Assembly: GCA_025454475.1 (NCBI GenBank)
Contig: JALOOJ010000012.1
Location: 1-38,510 of the forward strand
DNA length: 38,510 bases
From: Anaerolineae bacterium
Lineage (GTDB): Bacteria > Chloroflexota > Anaerolineae > B4-G1 > SLSP01
Direction: 5' to 3'
The notes beneath the pieces were generated by a model that was given only the letters and a program-made list of their open reading frames with translations, did not search any database and was not told the origin of the DNA. Shown here in pieces: positions 23,661-30,882 of the stretch. Positions within the stretch are counted from its first letter, which is position 1. Each line of letters begins with the position of its first letter. The translations under genes were made by a program, and so were the position numbers.

Positions 23661-24011
23661 TCAGTCCCCTTGCACGATGTGTACGCTGATACTCACAGGA
23701 CTCTCGGCTCCATCTACGTAACTCTCAAGAACGTGACACCGGCACGTGCCCAGGAGATCGCCGCGGCCTAGCTCGTGGACCTGCATGACGGCCCAGTACC
23801 CAGGCCCCAGCAGATCCCGCGCAAGGGCAAGGAGCCTCAAGCTCAGTGCTGACAGCTCTGTTCCCGGGGCGACATAGAACCACGACAGATGGTCCTCGTC
23901 GATGGCGACATGCTCGTGCTGTCGGATGTCATCGCCAGATCCGACGCCACGTTGTACCACGTGACAGATCCGGTCAGGTCTTTCGTCTGCGTATTCCCAT
24001 TTGATGATCAT
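23661..24011 (-). CDS. Hypothetical protein, 116 residues, coupled to the GNAT gene
   Basis: The protein starts at ATG 24011, which overlaps the GNAT stop in an ATGA arrangement, so translation is probably coupled. It begins MIIKWEYADERPDRI and is mixed in composition, with a WFYVAPGTE segment, a helical ALSLRLLALARDLLG segment and a CRCHVLESYVDG strand-like segment; it has no signal peptide or membrane helix. I do not recognise a family. It ends nine bases from a strong convergent terminator. A function linked to the acetyltransferase is the most that context allows. Confidence 0.65.
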   Translation of the reverse strand: MIIKWEYADERPDRICHVVQRGVGSGDDIRQHEHVAIDEDHLSWFYVAPGTELSALSLRLLALARDLLGPGYWAVMQVHELGRGDLLGTCRCHVLESYVDGAESPVSISVHIVQGD

Positions 24012-25084
24012 GTCGATTCCGTTTCCTCGTCGGGTAGCAGAGCTTCCAGGGGTTTCCGATAGCACGCCTGGCGGTTCACTACCTCGTAGCCCATACTCTC
24101 GTAGAGCTGCAATGCGCCGTTGGGGTTGGTGGCATCCACGCCCAACGCGGTCTCCGTCATCCCTAGATCCCGGTGCAACCGAAGGCTGCGCGCGATCAGC
24201 GCTCGTGCCAGGCCGCGTCTGCGCCATGGCCGTCGAACGCAGATCGTCTCTGTGTACCCCCGTTGCCGGTGGTATTCCTCGTTCTCCGCGTGGTCGACGA
24301 AGTTCAGCACCATACCAGCGATTTCGTCGCCTTCCCATGCCACCTGCCAGTAGTCCGGCACGAAGGTGGGGCTCTCCTGCCAAGAGGCAAGATGAGTGTC
24401 TGCCCAGTCTTCCTCCGAGAATCCCCAGTGATCCCTGAACGCCTCGCGTGCAGCTGCCCAGATACGCAGGTAGTGCTCAGGCTGGACCGGCCTCACTTCC
24501 AGCGCCTCGGGCATCTGTGCCTCCGGAAGGTCACCAAGCATCGGGCGGACCATCTCAAAGCCATAGCGCGCCGGTACGTATCCTTCGCTCTCAAGCAGGC
24601 CCACCCAGTCGCTCTCGCGCTCCGAGGCCCAGCACTCGAAGGCCTTTGGGGCGTCGCCGGGATGTCCTGTCGCGATTGCCCGCAACCGTGACTCATTGTG
24701 CCGCAGCATAGCCCGTCGGATGCCAGTGCCACGCCACTCGGGCACAAGGAAGGCAAAATGGCCGTAGGCGTAGGGTCCATTGACCTCCTGTCGCCACCAG
24801 ACGCGCCCGTACCCGATGACCTTGCTGGCGACCTCGGCAAGCACTACGTCCGTGGCCGTATCTGAGTTCACCAAGTGTTGATAGTTGCGCTTGAGATCCT
24901 CCAGCGATTCGGTGTGATCGGCACCATCCGCTACTTTGCTTCTTTCGATAACCTCCAGCAACGAAGGGAAGTCACGCTCTTCGTCGAACCCGCGGAACTC
25001 CAGTCCGCGCACTCCAGGCACCGCGGCCAGAAACACGAACTCCGGCCGAACTGACGAACCTATAGACTCACCATTGCTTGCCAT
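24008..25084 (-). CDS. Double-GNAT acetyltransferase
   Basis: The protein has 358 residues with two GNAT domains in tandem, as in mycothiol synthase-type and related acetyltransferases. The N-terminal domain (about 15-165) has the VPEWRGTGIRRAML acetyl-CoA loop. The C-terminal domain (about 185-345) has VRRPWRRRGLARALI, the canonical Q/RxxGxG/A-type pyrophosphate loop, followed by LGVDATNPNGALQLYESMGYEVV, the usual strand-helix end. The substrate is unknown. The start is ATG 25084 after GGAGGT; a longer frame to 25210 runs through two RNA hairpins and is not credible. The upstream region holds a consensus promoter and a structured leader with a terminator, so expression may be attenuated. Confidence 0.87.
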   Translation of the reverse strand: MASNGESIGSSVRPEFVFLAAVPGVRGLEFRGFDEERDFPSLLEVIERSKVADGADHTESLEDLKRNYQHLVNSDTATDVVLAEVASKVIGYGRVWWRQEVNGPYAYGHFAFLVPEWRGTGIRRAMLRHNESRLRAIATGHPGDAPKAFECWASERESDWVGLLESEGYVPARYGFEMVRPMLGDLPEAQMPEALEVRPVQPEHYLRIWAAAREAFRDHWGFSEEDWADTHLASWQESPTFVPDYWQVAWEGDEIAGMVLNFVDHAENEEYHRQRGYTETICVRRPWRRRGLARALIARSLRLHRDLGMTETALGVDATNPNGALQLYESMGYEVVNRQACYRKPLEALLPDEETEST

Positions 25085-25133
25085 TGCCCTTACCTCCAGG
25101 TGCTCAAAGATCGGCTTATCCGGACAACACAAC

Positions 25134-25156
25134 AGGCCGTGGGTCACCCACGGCCT
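25134..25156 (-). terminator. Second GC-rich hairpin in the GNAT leader
   Basis: A perfect palindrome (25134-25142 with 25148-25156, loop of five) lies 50 bases before the GNAT start. Its arms share the GGCCGTGG/CCACGGCC core with the terminator at 25180-25218, so arms of the two hairpins could pair with each other. Confidence 0.65.
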
Positions 25157-25179
25157 GGCCAAGGACTCAGAGACACAAG

Positions 25180-25218
25180 AAAAAACGGCCGTGGGGATCT
25201 CAGTCGCCACGGCCGTTT
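25180..25218 (-). terminator. Intrinsic terminator in the GNAT leader
   Basis: A perfect 12-bp stem (25218-25207 with 25194-25183), a 12-base loop and six T on the minus strand (25185-25180, of which the first three also pair). It would end a transcript of about 180 bases from the promoter at 25368-25396, upstream of the GNAT gene. Confidence 0.85.
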
Positions 25219-25361
25219 CTGTCCTGTTAGACTATTCTAACCTTTTCCGAGGCGCACTGCGACAGGGCATCCCTGCCAGACCATCCTCTGGCATTGCCCG
25301 TAATGTGCTGTACATTGACTCCTGGACCATGTGCGCCCTGCCTCGTTCGCTTTGGAATACG
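25180..25361 (-). ncRNA. Candidate structured leader RNA or small RNA
   Basis: Between the promoter and the terminator the minus strand can fold into a compact domain. GGCGCAC (25337-25331) pairs with GTGCGCC (25257-25251), and flanking CGA/TCG and TTCC/GGAA pairs extend the stem. Inside are hairpins at 25316-25302 (5 bp), 25293-25274 (7 bp) and a small one at 25275-25263. A 6-bp hairpin (25241-25226) follows, then the terminator. The size is about 182 bases. It matches no riboswitch consensus I know (T-box, TPP, SAM, cobalamin and c-di-GMP motifs not found). It may be an attenuating leader for the GNAT operon or an independent small RNA. A 32-codon frame (25330-25232) runs through it with a weak ribosome site. 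Confidence 0.5.
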
Positions 25362-25367
25362 TCAGAT

Positions 25368-25396
25368 ATTGTAAATGTGTTTGGCATTCTTGTCAA
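25368..25396 (-). promoter_or_regulatory. Consensus sigma70 promoter before the structured leader
   Basis: Minus-strand TTGACA (25396-25391), exactly 17 bases, then TACAAT (25373-25368). This is the best promoter match in the window. The expected start is near 25361. The 390-base gap between the GNAT gene and the glycosyltransferase holds this promoter, the leader and two hairpins; I find no good plus-strand promoter in it. Confidence 0.85.
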
Positions 25397-25476
25397 CCCG
25401 CTCAGGTGACATTCGTGAGGATTCGCGTCGGTCAGCGAAGGCAGAGGTGCGGGGCACCGATCGCCGGCGCGGCTAC

Positions 25477-27114
25477 ATGATGGCGCGATGCGTTCGCGGC
25501 CGACTTGCACTATTCGGGCTCCTGTTACTGGCGGCTTGGACGCGCTTCACCGCCCCTGACTGGGACGGCGGCATCGCTGCGCATCCCGACGAGCGTTACC
25601 TTCTGGGCGTTGCCGTGGACGTCCCACTTGGCGCCAATGTCTGTCTGCGGGCGCCGGATTTCCCGTACGGGCATCTGCCCGTTCTGCTGGTTCAGTTGCT
25701 GGGTCGTTGTGCTCCGGGGCAGGATCCGCTCTATGCTGCACGGCTTGTGTCGGCGCTTGCGGGCGTTGCTGCCGTGATTGTCGCCTTCGGCCTTGGCCGG
25801 GAGTTGGCGAGCACGCGTGGGGGCATGCTGGCTGCCGCGGTTCTGGCGTTGTCTCCCTTTCTCATTCAGCAGGCTCACTACTACACCGCGGATACCTTCG
25901 GAATGGTCCTCGTCAGCGCGGCCACTCTGGCCGCGATGCGACGACGATGGCCAGTCGCGGGCGCGATGATGGGACTGGCGGTTGCGTGCAAGGTGTCGCT
26001 TGCCATCGCGGGTATCCCGATGCTGCTTACCGCTGCGCTGGCAGGACGTCGGGATCCGAGACCGGGTGAACGAATGGTTGCAAGTTTCCTCAGGGGGCAT
26101 CTGGCCCGATTGCTGCTGGGAGCTGGGGCCTCATTCCTGTTCGCTTCGCCGTGGTCACTCGTGACGCCGGTTTCATGTTGGCGGGGACCACTGATCCAGA
26201 GCCTGATGGCGAGCGGTCGATTCGAGATGCCTTACACGATGCAGTTCGTGGGCACCGTTCCGTACCTGTATCCACTTGCACAGATGGCGCTATGGGGTCT
26301 TGGCGTCCCCGCGGCCCTTCTGGGTGTCTGGGGGCTGGCGCGCTGGCTACGAGCCGGCCACGGCCTACGATGCACCACGGCCCCCGCTTGGGCCTTCACT
26401 GTGGTGTACCTGCTCACGATGGGGGGGCTCAGCGTGAAGTTTCCGCGCTACATGCTTCCCCTGTACCCGGTATGGTCGGCCTGGGCTGCCTACGGGGTCA
26501 CATCGGTACCCGTTTCGTGGCGGAGCGGTCGTACGATCCTCGGTGGGGTGATGGTCGCGTCGGTGGGTGCGATCGGACTCGCCCAAGTGGGTGTCTACGC
26601 GCGCCCCCATCCGTGGATCCTCGCCTCGGAGAGCATCTACGCTAAGGCCGAGACCGGCGCCGCAATAGTGAACGAAGCGTGGGACCATCCTCTGCCTGTC
26701 CCCCTGCCTGGCTTGTATGGCGATCGGTTTGTGCAGCTTGTGGCGCCGATCTACGACACCGAGACACCTGAGAAGAACCTGCGTCTCCGCGACTTGCAGG
26801 CGCGGGCCGGCGTACTGGTGGTGTCAAGCCGGCGTGGGTACGGTGCTCTGGCGAGGCGTGACGAGCGATTCGCACCAACCCTTCAATGGTACGCCGAGGT
26901 CCTTGCTGAGCGACGCGTGGAAGTGTTCACCCGGTGCCCGCGACTTGGTCCCGTGGCCATATCGGACGATCCCCTGAGCGACGCTCACCTGGGTATGGGG
27001 GCCACGCTGGCCGAGATCTGTGGAACACGGTGGGCCGTTCGCCTTCCGCGCCTCGACGAGAGCTTCCGTGTGTACGATGCTCCTCTGACCCTCCTTCTCT
27101 GGCCCAGACGCTAG
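25477..27114 (+). CDS. GT-C-fold membrane glycosyltransferase (family 39-like)
   Basis: The protein has about 545 residues from ATG 25477. ATG 25480 and GTG 25447 are alternatives, and none has a clear ribosome site. A first hydrophobic helix is followed by IAAHPDERY, the acidic motif in the first outer loop that binds metal or the acceptor in GT-C enzymes. Some ten further hydrophobic segments follow (to about residue 370), including HYYTADTFGMV and a KFPRYMLPLYPVWSAWAAYG segment that resembles the PMT/ArnT family. The last 170 residues are largely soluble and probably extracytoplasmic. Such enzymes use a lipid-linked sugar to glycosylate proteins or lipids at the outer face of the membrane. 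The donor and acceptor are unknown. Confidence 0.78.
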   Translation: MMARCVRGRLALFGLLLLAAWTRFTAPDWDGGIAAHPDERYLLGVAVDVPLGANVCLRAPDFPYGHLPVLLVQLLGRCAPGQDPLYAARLVSALAGVAAVIVAFGLGRELASTRGGMLAAAVLALSPFLIQQAHYYTADTFGMVLVSAATLAAMRRRWPVAGAMMGLAVACKVSLAIAGIPMLLTAALAGRRDPRPGERMVASFLRGHLARLLLGAGASFLFASPWSLVTPVSCWRGPLIQSLMASGRFEMPYTMQFVGTVPYLYPLAQMALWGLGVPAALLGVWGLARWLRAGHGLRCTTAPAWAFTVVYLLTMGGLSVKFPRYMLPLYPVWSAWAAYGVTSVPVSWRSGRTILGGVMVASVGAIGLAQVGVYARPHPWILASESIYAKAETGAAIVNEAWDHPLPVPLPGLYGDRFVQLVAPIYDTETPEKNLRLRDLQARAGVLVVSSRRGYGALARRDERFAPTLQWYAEVLAERRVEVFTRCPRLGPVAISDDPLSDAHLGMGATLAEICGTRWAVRLPRLDESFRVYDAPLTLLLWPRR

Positions 27115-27128
27115 CTAGGCCGCGATGC

Positions 27129-27156
27129 TTGTCGTGAGGACCATCCGTGCTAGAAT
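27129..27156 (+). promoter_or_regulatory. Extended -10 promoter for the three-gene membrane module
   Basis: TTGTCG (27129-27134), 16 bases, then TGCTAGAAT with the -10 TAGAAT at 27151-27156. The start of transcription would be near 27163, only about 11 bases before ATG 27174. Confidence 0.55.
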
Positions 27157-27173
27157 CAGCCCCTGGGACAGGA

Positions 27174-28727
27174 ATGAGTTACTACTACCCGCTACTTCTC
27201 TACCTAGGATCGGGGGGCGGCCTGGTGCTGATGGCCGCAGCCACACTTCCTCGACTTCGTGGGCTGCGTAAACCCCTGTCCGCCACGTGGGCTACGGCGA
27301 TGGCCCTGGTCTGGGCGCTATCTCCTACGAGTGGTCGGTGGGTGCTATCGGTGTGGAGCCCCGGTCGTGTAGCGAGCGGACTGCTGGTGCTCGATGTCGA
27401 ACCTGCCCTGTGGTGGTGCGTCCTGCTGGTTCTCGTCGCGGCGACAGGCACTCTGTGGGTGACCGTTGCACAGCGGCGAAGCGATCTACCTCTGACGGGA
27501 ATGCTCGTCGTCGCCGCAATGACCGCGATCTGGATGGCCCTCGCCTCAGGCTCCCTGCTGATGCTATTGGTCGCGTGGGGCGTCTTTGACGTTCTCTGGG
27601 CTGTGGCCCGTCTTGTTTCAGGGGCTGATGTGGAGCGCGTGATCTGGGCGTCTGCGCTGAATGGTGCGGCATCGATCACGCTATGGATCGCATCTCTCTT
27701 CCTGTTGCGCTTGGGTGACACAGGGCTGTGGTGGCTGATGCGGCCCTCAGCGCCGGTTCTTGCTCTGCTGTATGTGGCTGCCCTCATCCGCGTCGGCTTC
27801 TACCCATTCCAGGTCGGACATGCGTCAGCGCTACGCTCATCGGAGCCGCTGGCGCTGGTGAGCGCCCTGGGGCCCGCTATGGGTGTGGCGCTTCTGTACC
27901 GCCTGAGCGCGTTACCGGGCGCCGGCAGTGTGCCCGGGTGGGTCGTCGGCTGGGGCAGCGCCTCGGTGCTGTGGTCGGGGATCAAGGCGTTCGGAATGGA
28001 GGGACGGCGGTCGATCCTGCCGGCCGCCTACGGCGTATTGCTGCTGACGACCACAGGCGGATTGTCTCTGCAGCGACCTGATGCAGTGGCTCTCTCGCTG
28101 GGGGTGTGGGCAGCCGTATTCGCTTTGGTCGTGACGAACCGCCCTCGGCGTGGCGCATCCTTCGTGCTCACGCTCCCAATGCTGTTCGCGGTTGTCCTGT
28201 GGCTGGGGACGCCTCCTTCGCCGCTGCTCGTGCCTGTGCTTGGTGCCCTATCCGGGTCGGCTGGGCTTGTCGGACGCGCTTTCGTCGCGGTGGGTTTGGT
28301 TCTGATCGTGGCTTCGCTCCTGCGCGGCACACAGCCGCAGTCTTCGGGCCGCGAGGTCGTCGTCGGAACTCAGCTCTGGCCAGTTCAGGCGGGCGGGAGT
28401 CTGCTCATTGTCCTGGCGCTGGTGCTCGTGACGCTGCGCGCAGGTTCTGTAACGACGGTGACGGCGTCGCTGGCGGCCTGGTTTGGTGCAACCCTGGCGG
28501 GCGTTGTCCTTGCTCGCTGGGGCAAGCCGATCGGTCGCCGATGGGTAGAGAGCCGTCCCTGGATTGAGCTCGGTGACCTTACGTGGTTCTACCGAGCTCT
28601 TTGGCAAGGCGCTCAGAGTGTGCTCGGTGCCGTGCGCGTGTCGGCCGAAATAGTCGAGGGCAGTGGGTCTGTCCTGTGGTCCGTGCTGCTTCTGCTGCTG
28701 GCACTAATGGTGATCGGCAGTCGATGA
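27174..28727 (+). CDS. Proton-conducting-transporter-like membrane protein, divergent (NuoL/M/HyfB-type)
   Basis: The protein has 517 residues and about 14 hydrophobic helices. The segment IRVGFYPFQVGHASALRSSEPLALVSALGPAMGVALLYRL aligns with the core motif of antiporter-like Complex I and hydrogenase subunits (IK-x-x-x-x-PFH-x-W-x-P-x-A-x3-P-x-x-V). However, the TM7 Lys is Arg, the Trp/Pro positions have changed, and the TM8 Lys is absent. The usual Glu of the WE motif in TM5 is also replaced (AWGVFDVL). It therefore seems to keep the fold but not the canonical proton path. The start is ATG 27174; GTG 27147 would lie upstream of the transcription start. The next gene begins at an ATGA overlap. 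No hydrophilic Complex I or hydrogenase subunit lies nearby. Confidence 0.7.
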   Translation: MSYYYPLLLYLGSGGGLVLMAAATLPRLRGLRKPLSATWATAMALVWALSPTSGRWVLSVWSPGRVASGLLVLDVEPALWWCVLLVLVAATGTLWVTVAQRRSDLPLTGMLVVAAMTAIWMALASGSLLMLLVAWGVFDVLWAVARLVSGADVERVIWASALNGAASITLWIASLFLLRLGDTGLWWLMRPSAPVLALLYVAALIRVGFYPFQVGHASALRSSEPLALVSALGPAMGVALLYRLSALPGAGSVPGWVVGWGSASVLWSGIKAFGMEGRRSILPAAYGVLLLTTTGGLSLQRPDAVALSLGVWAAVFALVVTNRPRRGASFVLTLPMLFAVVLWLGTPPSPLLVPVLGALSGSAGLVGRAFVAVGLVLIVASLLRGTQPQSSGREVVVGTQLWPVQAGGSLLIVLALVLVTLRAGSVTTVTASLAAWFGATLAGVVLARWGKPIGRRWVESRPWIELGDLTWFYRALWQGAQSVLGAVRVSAEIVEGSGSVLWSVLLLLLALMVIGSR

Positions 28728-29350
28728 ACCCCATCGTAGGCTGGCTCGACCGTCTGTCTGATCTCATCTCGCTTCCCGCGGCCTGGGGCATTTTCGCGGC
28801 TGGCGCGGTTATCTACTTGATCGACGCGTGGCGGATACGATTTTTCGCCCTCATCGTGCAGTACATCTTCATCGGCGTCCTGTTCGCGCGCGTCTTCGAC
28901 ACGCGCCCGGAGATGGCGCTGATGAAGGTGCTCGTGGGCTGGCTGATCAGCGGTTCTCTGCTCGTGAGCGCGGGTGTCCGTCGGCGCGCATCCGCTCGCG
29001 ATTCGACCAAGCTCGTGCGCTGGGCCGCCAACTTGCCGTTTCGCATCCTGGTCCTGGTGACGGTGACGGTCGTCGCGCGGTTGGCTGCTCAGCGGTTCAC
29101 GCTCCCCTTTGTGTCAGCCGACCTGGGGCTGGCGTGCTTTCTGCTGGTTGTGCTTGCTGTGCTTTTCTTTGGTACCGAAGAGACGGATCCAGGCGTTGTG
29201 GGCGTTGGGGTGCTCAACCTTCTGGTCGCGCTTGAGATCTTCTACCTGGCCCAAGATCCGGGCCTGCTGGTGAGCGGCCTGATGGTAGTGGTCAGCTTAC
29301 TGGTTGGGCTTGTGTCCTCGTATCTGATTGTCTCAGAGGCGTCGCCGTGA
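28724..29350 (+). CDS. Small membrane protein of the module, HyfE/NuoK-like position
   Basis: The protein has 208 residues and about six or seven hydrophobic helices. ATG 28724 overlaps the previous stop (ATGA) and its own stop overlaps the next GTG (GTGA), so the three genes are translationally coupled. Helix 3 has a RPEMALMKVLVGWLISG segment with a charged Glu and Lys, and the second half has a VGVLNLLVALEIFYLAQDPGLLVSGLMVVVSLL segment, like the acidic helix of NuoK/HyfE subunits. Resemblance to HyfE is by length, helix number and gene order rather than by a diagnostic motif, so the family call is an inference. Confidence 0.6.
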   Translation: MNPIVGWLDRLSDLISLPAAWGIFAAGAVIYLIDAWRIRFFALIVQYIFIGVLFARVFDTRPEMALMKVLVGWLISGSLLVSAGVRRRASARDSTKLVRWAANLPFRILVLVTVTVVARLAAQRFTLPFVSADLGLACFLLVVLAVLFFGTEETDPGVVGVGVLNLLVALEIFYLAQDPGLLVSGLMVVVSLLVGLVSSYLIVSEASP

Positions 29351-30786
29351 CCGTGAGTGGCCCGCTCTTTATCATCGGCGCGCTGCTCAGCCTCGCGGCG
29401 GTACTGCAGCTGTTGCGACGTTGGACCGGCATCATGGCCTGGCTCGCGGCCGCTGCAGCCATTGGAGTAGTCGTGTTGGTCGCTGTCGTACCCCTCGATG
29501 GCACGGTCGCGTTCGGCGAGTTCCGTGTCTCCCTCGGGCAACCGCTGGTGCTGCTGGGACGCCAGTTGGTGATTCAGCAAGTCGATCGACTGCCGCTGAT
29601 GTTTATCGCTGCGACGTCTGCCTTGCTCTTCATCGTCGCGTGGCGGCTTCTGCCACACTCGAACTTCTTTCCCGCCGGCTTGGCGGTGCTAGCCATGTTA
29701 TCAGCAGCCCTGATGGTGTCCCAGGTCGTGTACGCAGCCTTGCTGATAGAGATCGCCGCGCTCCTCATGATATTCCCTCTGCATGAGCCTGTTACCACGG
29801 CTTACGGGACCACCTACGGCGGGTCGATCAAGGGCGGCTCGCAGTACATGGTGTACGCCTCGCTGGCGCTCCCTGGGCTGATGGTCACACAGCTCCTGCT
29901 TGAGCAGTTTGCGATCTTCCCGAGTGACGTTGGGCTTCTGCAGACGGCCACAGTCCTGCTGGGCCTCTCGTTGGCGATGCTGCTGGGGGCTGTGCCGTTC
30001 CAGGCTTGGCTGTCGTCGGTTGCCGAAGAGGGTGCGCCGCCCGTGGTGACCTTCATCTTCACCGTGAACCTGGGGACTGTGTGGTTCCTGTTATTGGCCT
30101 ATCTCCAGTCCTACACCTGGCTGAGCCAGCAAGCAGCTTTCGCCTCGATCTTCACGGTGGTCGGATTGGCGATGATGGTCATTGGGGGAATGCTCGCCGC
30201 ATCACAGCGTGGGCTTGGGCGAATGGTCGGCTATGCGACGCTTGTCGACAATGGCGCACTTTTCGTGGCGTTAGGGTCCCGTCAGTTTGCCGGTCTCTCT
30301 CTCTCCATCGTGATCTTGATGGCCCGGCCCGTGGCTCTCGCCCTAATGACCGTGGGGCTTGACGGGCTACGCCGGTACGGCAATGGGAGCGACGACCTGC
30401 GGAATCTGAGGGGTGCCGCCTGGGTGGCGCCGTGGAGAACCTTGGCCTTTGTCATCGGTGGCGTTGCGCTGGCCGGCTTCCCGATCTCGCTGAGCTTCTA
30501 TGCGCGTTGGGGGCTGTATCGTCTCTTGGCTCAGGTGAATCTCATCCAGGCGGTGCTTGGGTTGCTAGGGAGCGCGGGCGTGATGATGGGTGTGGTCAAT
30601 GCTGCGCGTGCGTTCACTGCGCCCCTTCCTGAGGGGGCGGCGCGTCAGGAAGGGGCGCTGGATCGTGTCGTGCTGCTCTTTGTCGTCATACTGATCGGCG
30701 CCACCCTGGGTATGGGCCTCTTTCCGCAGGTAGCCAGTCGGGTCGCACTACAGATGGTTGAAGGACTCAGGTTCTTCGCCAACTGA
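29347..30786 (+). CDS. Proton-conducting-transporter-like membrane protein (NuoN/M-type), divergent
   Basis: The protein has 479 residues and about 14 helices, and starts at GTG 29347 in a GTGA overlap. ALLIEIAALLMIF retains a Glu in the TM5-like helix. LLGAVPFQAWLSSVAEEGAPPVVTFIFTVNLGTVWF aligns with the NuoN/M core (K-x-S-A-V-PFH-x-W-x-P-D-x-x-E-x-x-P-x-x-V), but the TM7 Lys, the PFH His and the TM8 Lys are Leu, Gln and a non-charged residue. Later segments (RGLGRMVGYATLVDNGALFVAL, ALAGFPISLSFYARW) match the second inverted repeat of the family. It completes the three-gene module; the next gene is a histidine kinase about 95 bases downstream. Confidence 0.75.
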   Translation: MTVSGPLFIIGALLSLAAVLQLLRRWTGIMAWLAAAAAIGVVVLVAVVPLDGTVAFGEFRVSLGQPLVLLGRQLVIQQVDRLPLMFIAATSALLFIVAWRLLPHSNFFPAGLAVLAMLSAALMVSQVVYAALLIEIAALLMIFPLHEPVTTAYGTTYGGSIKGGSQYMVYASLALPGLMVTQLLLEQFAIFPSDVGLLQTATVLLGLSLAMLLGAVPFQAWLSSVAEEGAPPVVTFIFTVNLGTVWFLLLAYLQSYTWLSQQAAFASIFTVVGLAMMVIGGMLAASQRGLGRMVGYATLVDNGALFVALGSRQFAGLSLSIVILMARPVALALMTVGLDGLRRYGNGSDDLRNLRGAAWVAPWRTLAFVIGGVALAGFPISLSFYARWGLYRLLAQVNLIQAVLGLLGSAGVMMGVVNAARAFTAPLPEGAARQEGALDRVVLLFVVILIGATLGMGLFPQVASRVALQMVEGLRFFAN

Positions 30787-30825
30787 ATGGTCCTGGATGG
30801 ATCATCGTCGTGGCGCGATTGACAG

Positions 30826-30843
30826 GACGGGGTCGAGCCCGTC
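30826..30843 (+). terminator. Weak hairpin after the membrane module
   Basis: A 6-bp stem (30826-30831 with 30838-30843), loop of six, no T-run, 40 bases before the kinase start. It could be a weak terminator or part of the kinase leader. Confidence 0.3.
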
Positions 30844-30882
30844 GGCTTCAGCTTGTCGACTGCGTATAGGTGGGCTGGGGGC

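Noticed and set aside
25180-25361. T-box, 6S RNA or another known leader class
   Set aside because: The size suits 6S RNA and the layout suits a T-box, but no T-box sequence, specifier motifs or 6S central-bubble pattern could be seen; left as unassigned.
25232-25510. Minus-strand 92-codon frame upstream of the GNAT gene
   Set aside because: It spans the promoter, and only a 32-codon part lies in the transcribed leader; the RNA-structure reading explains the region better.
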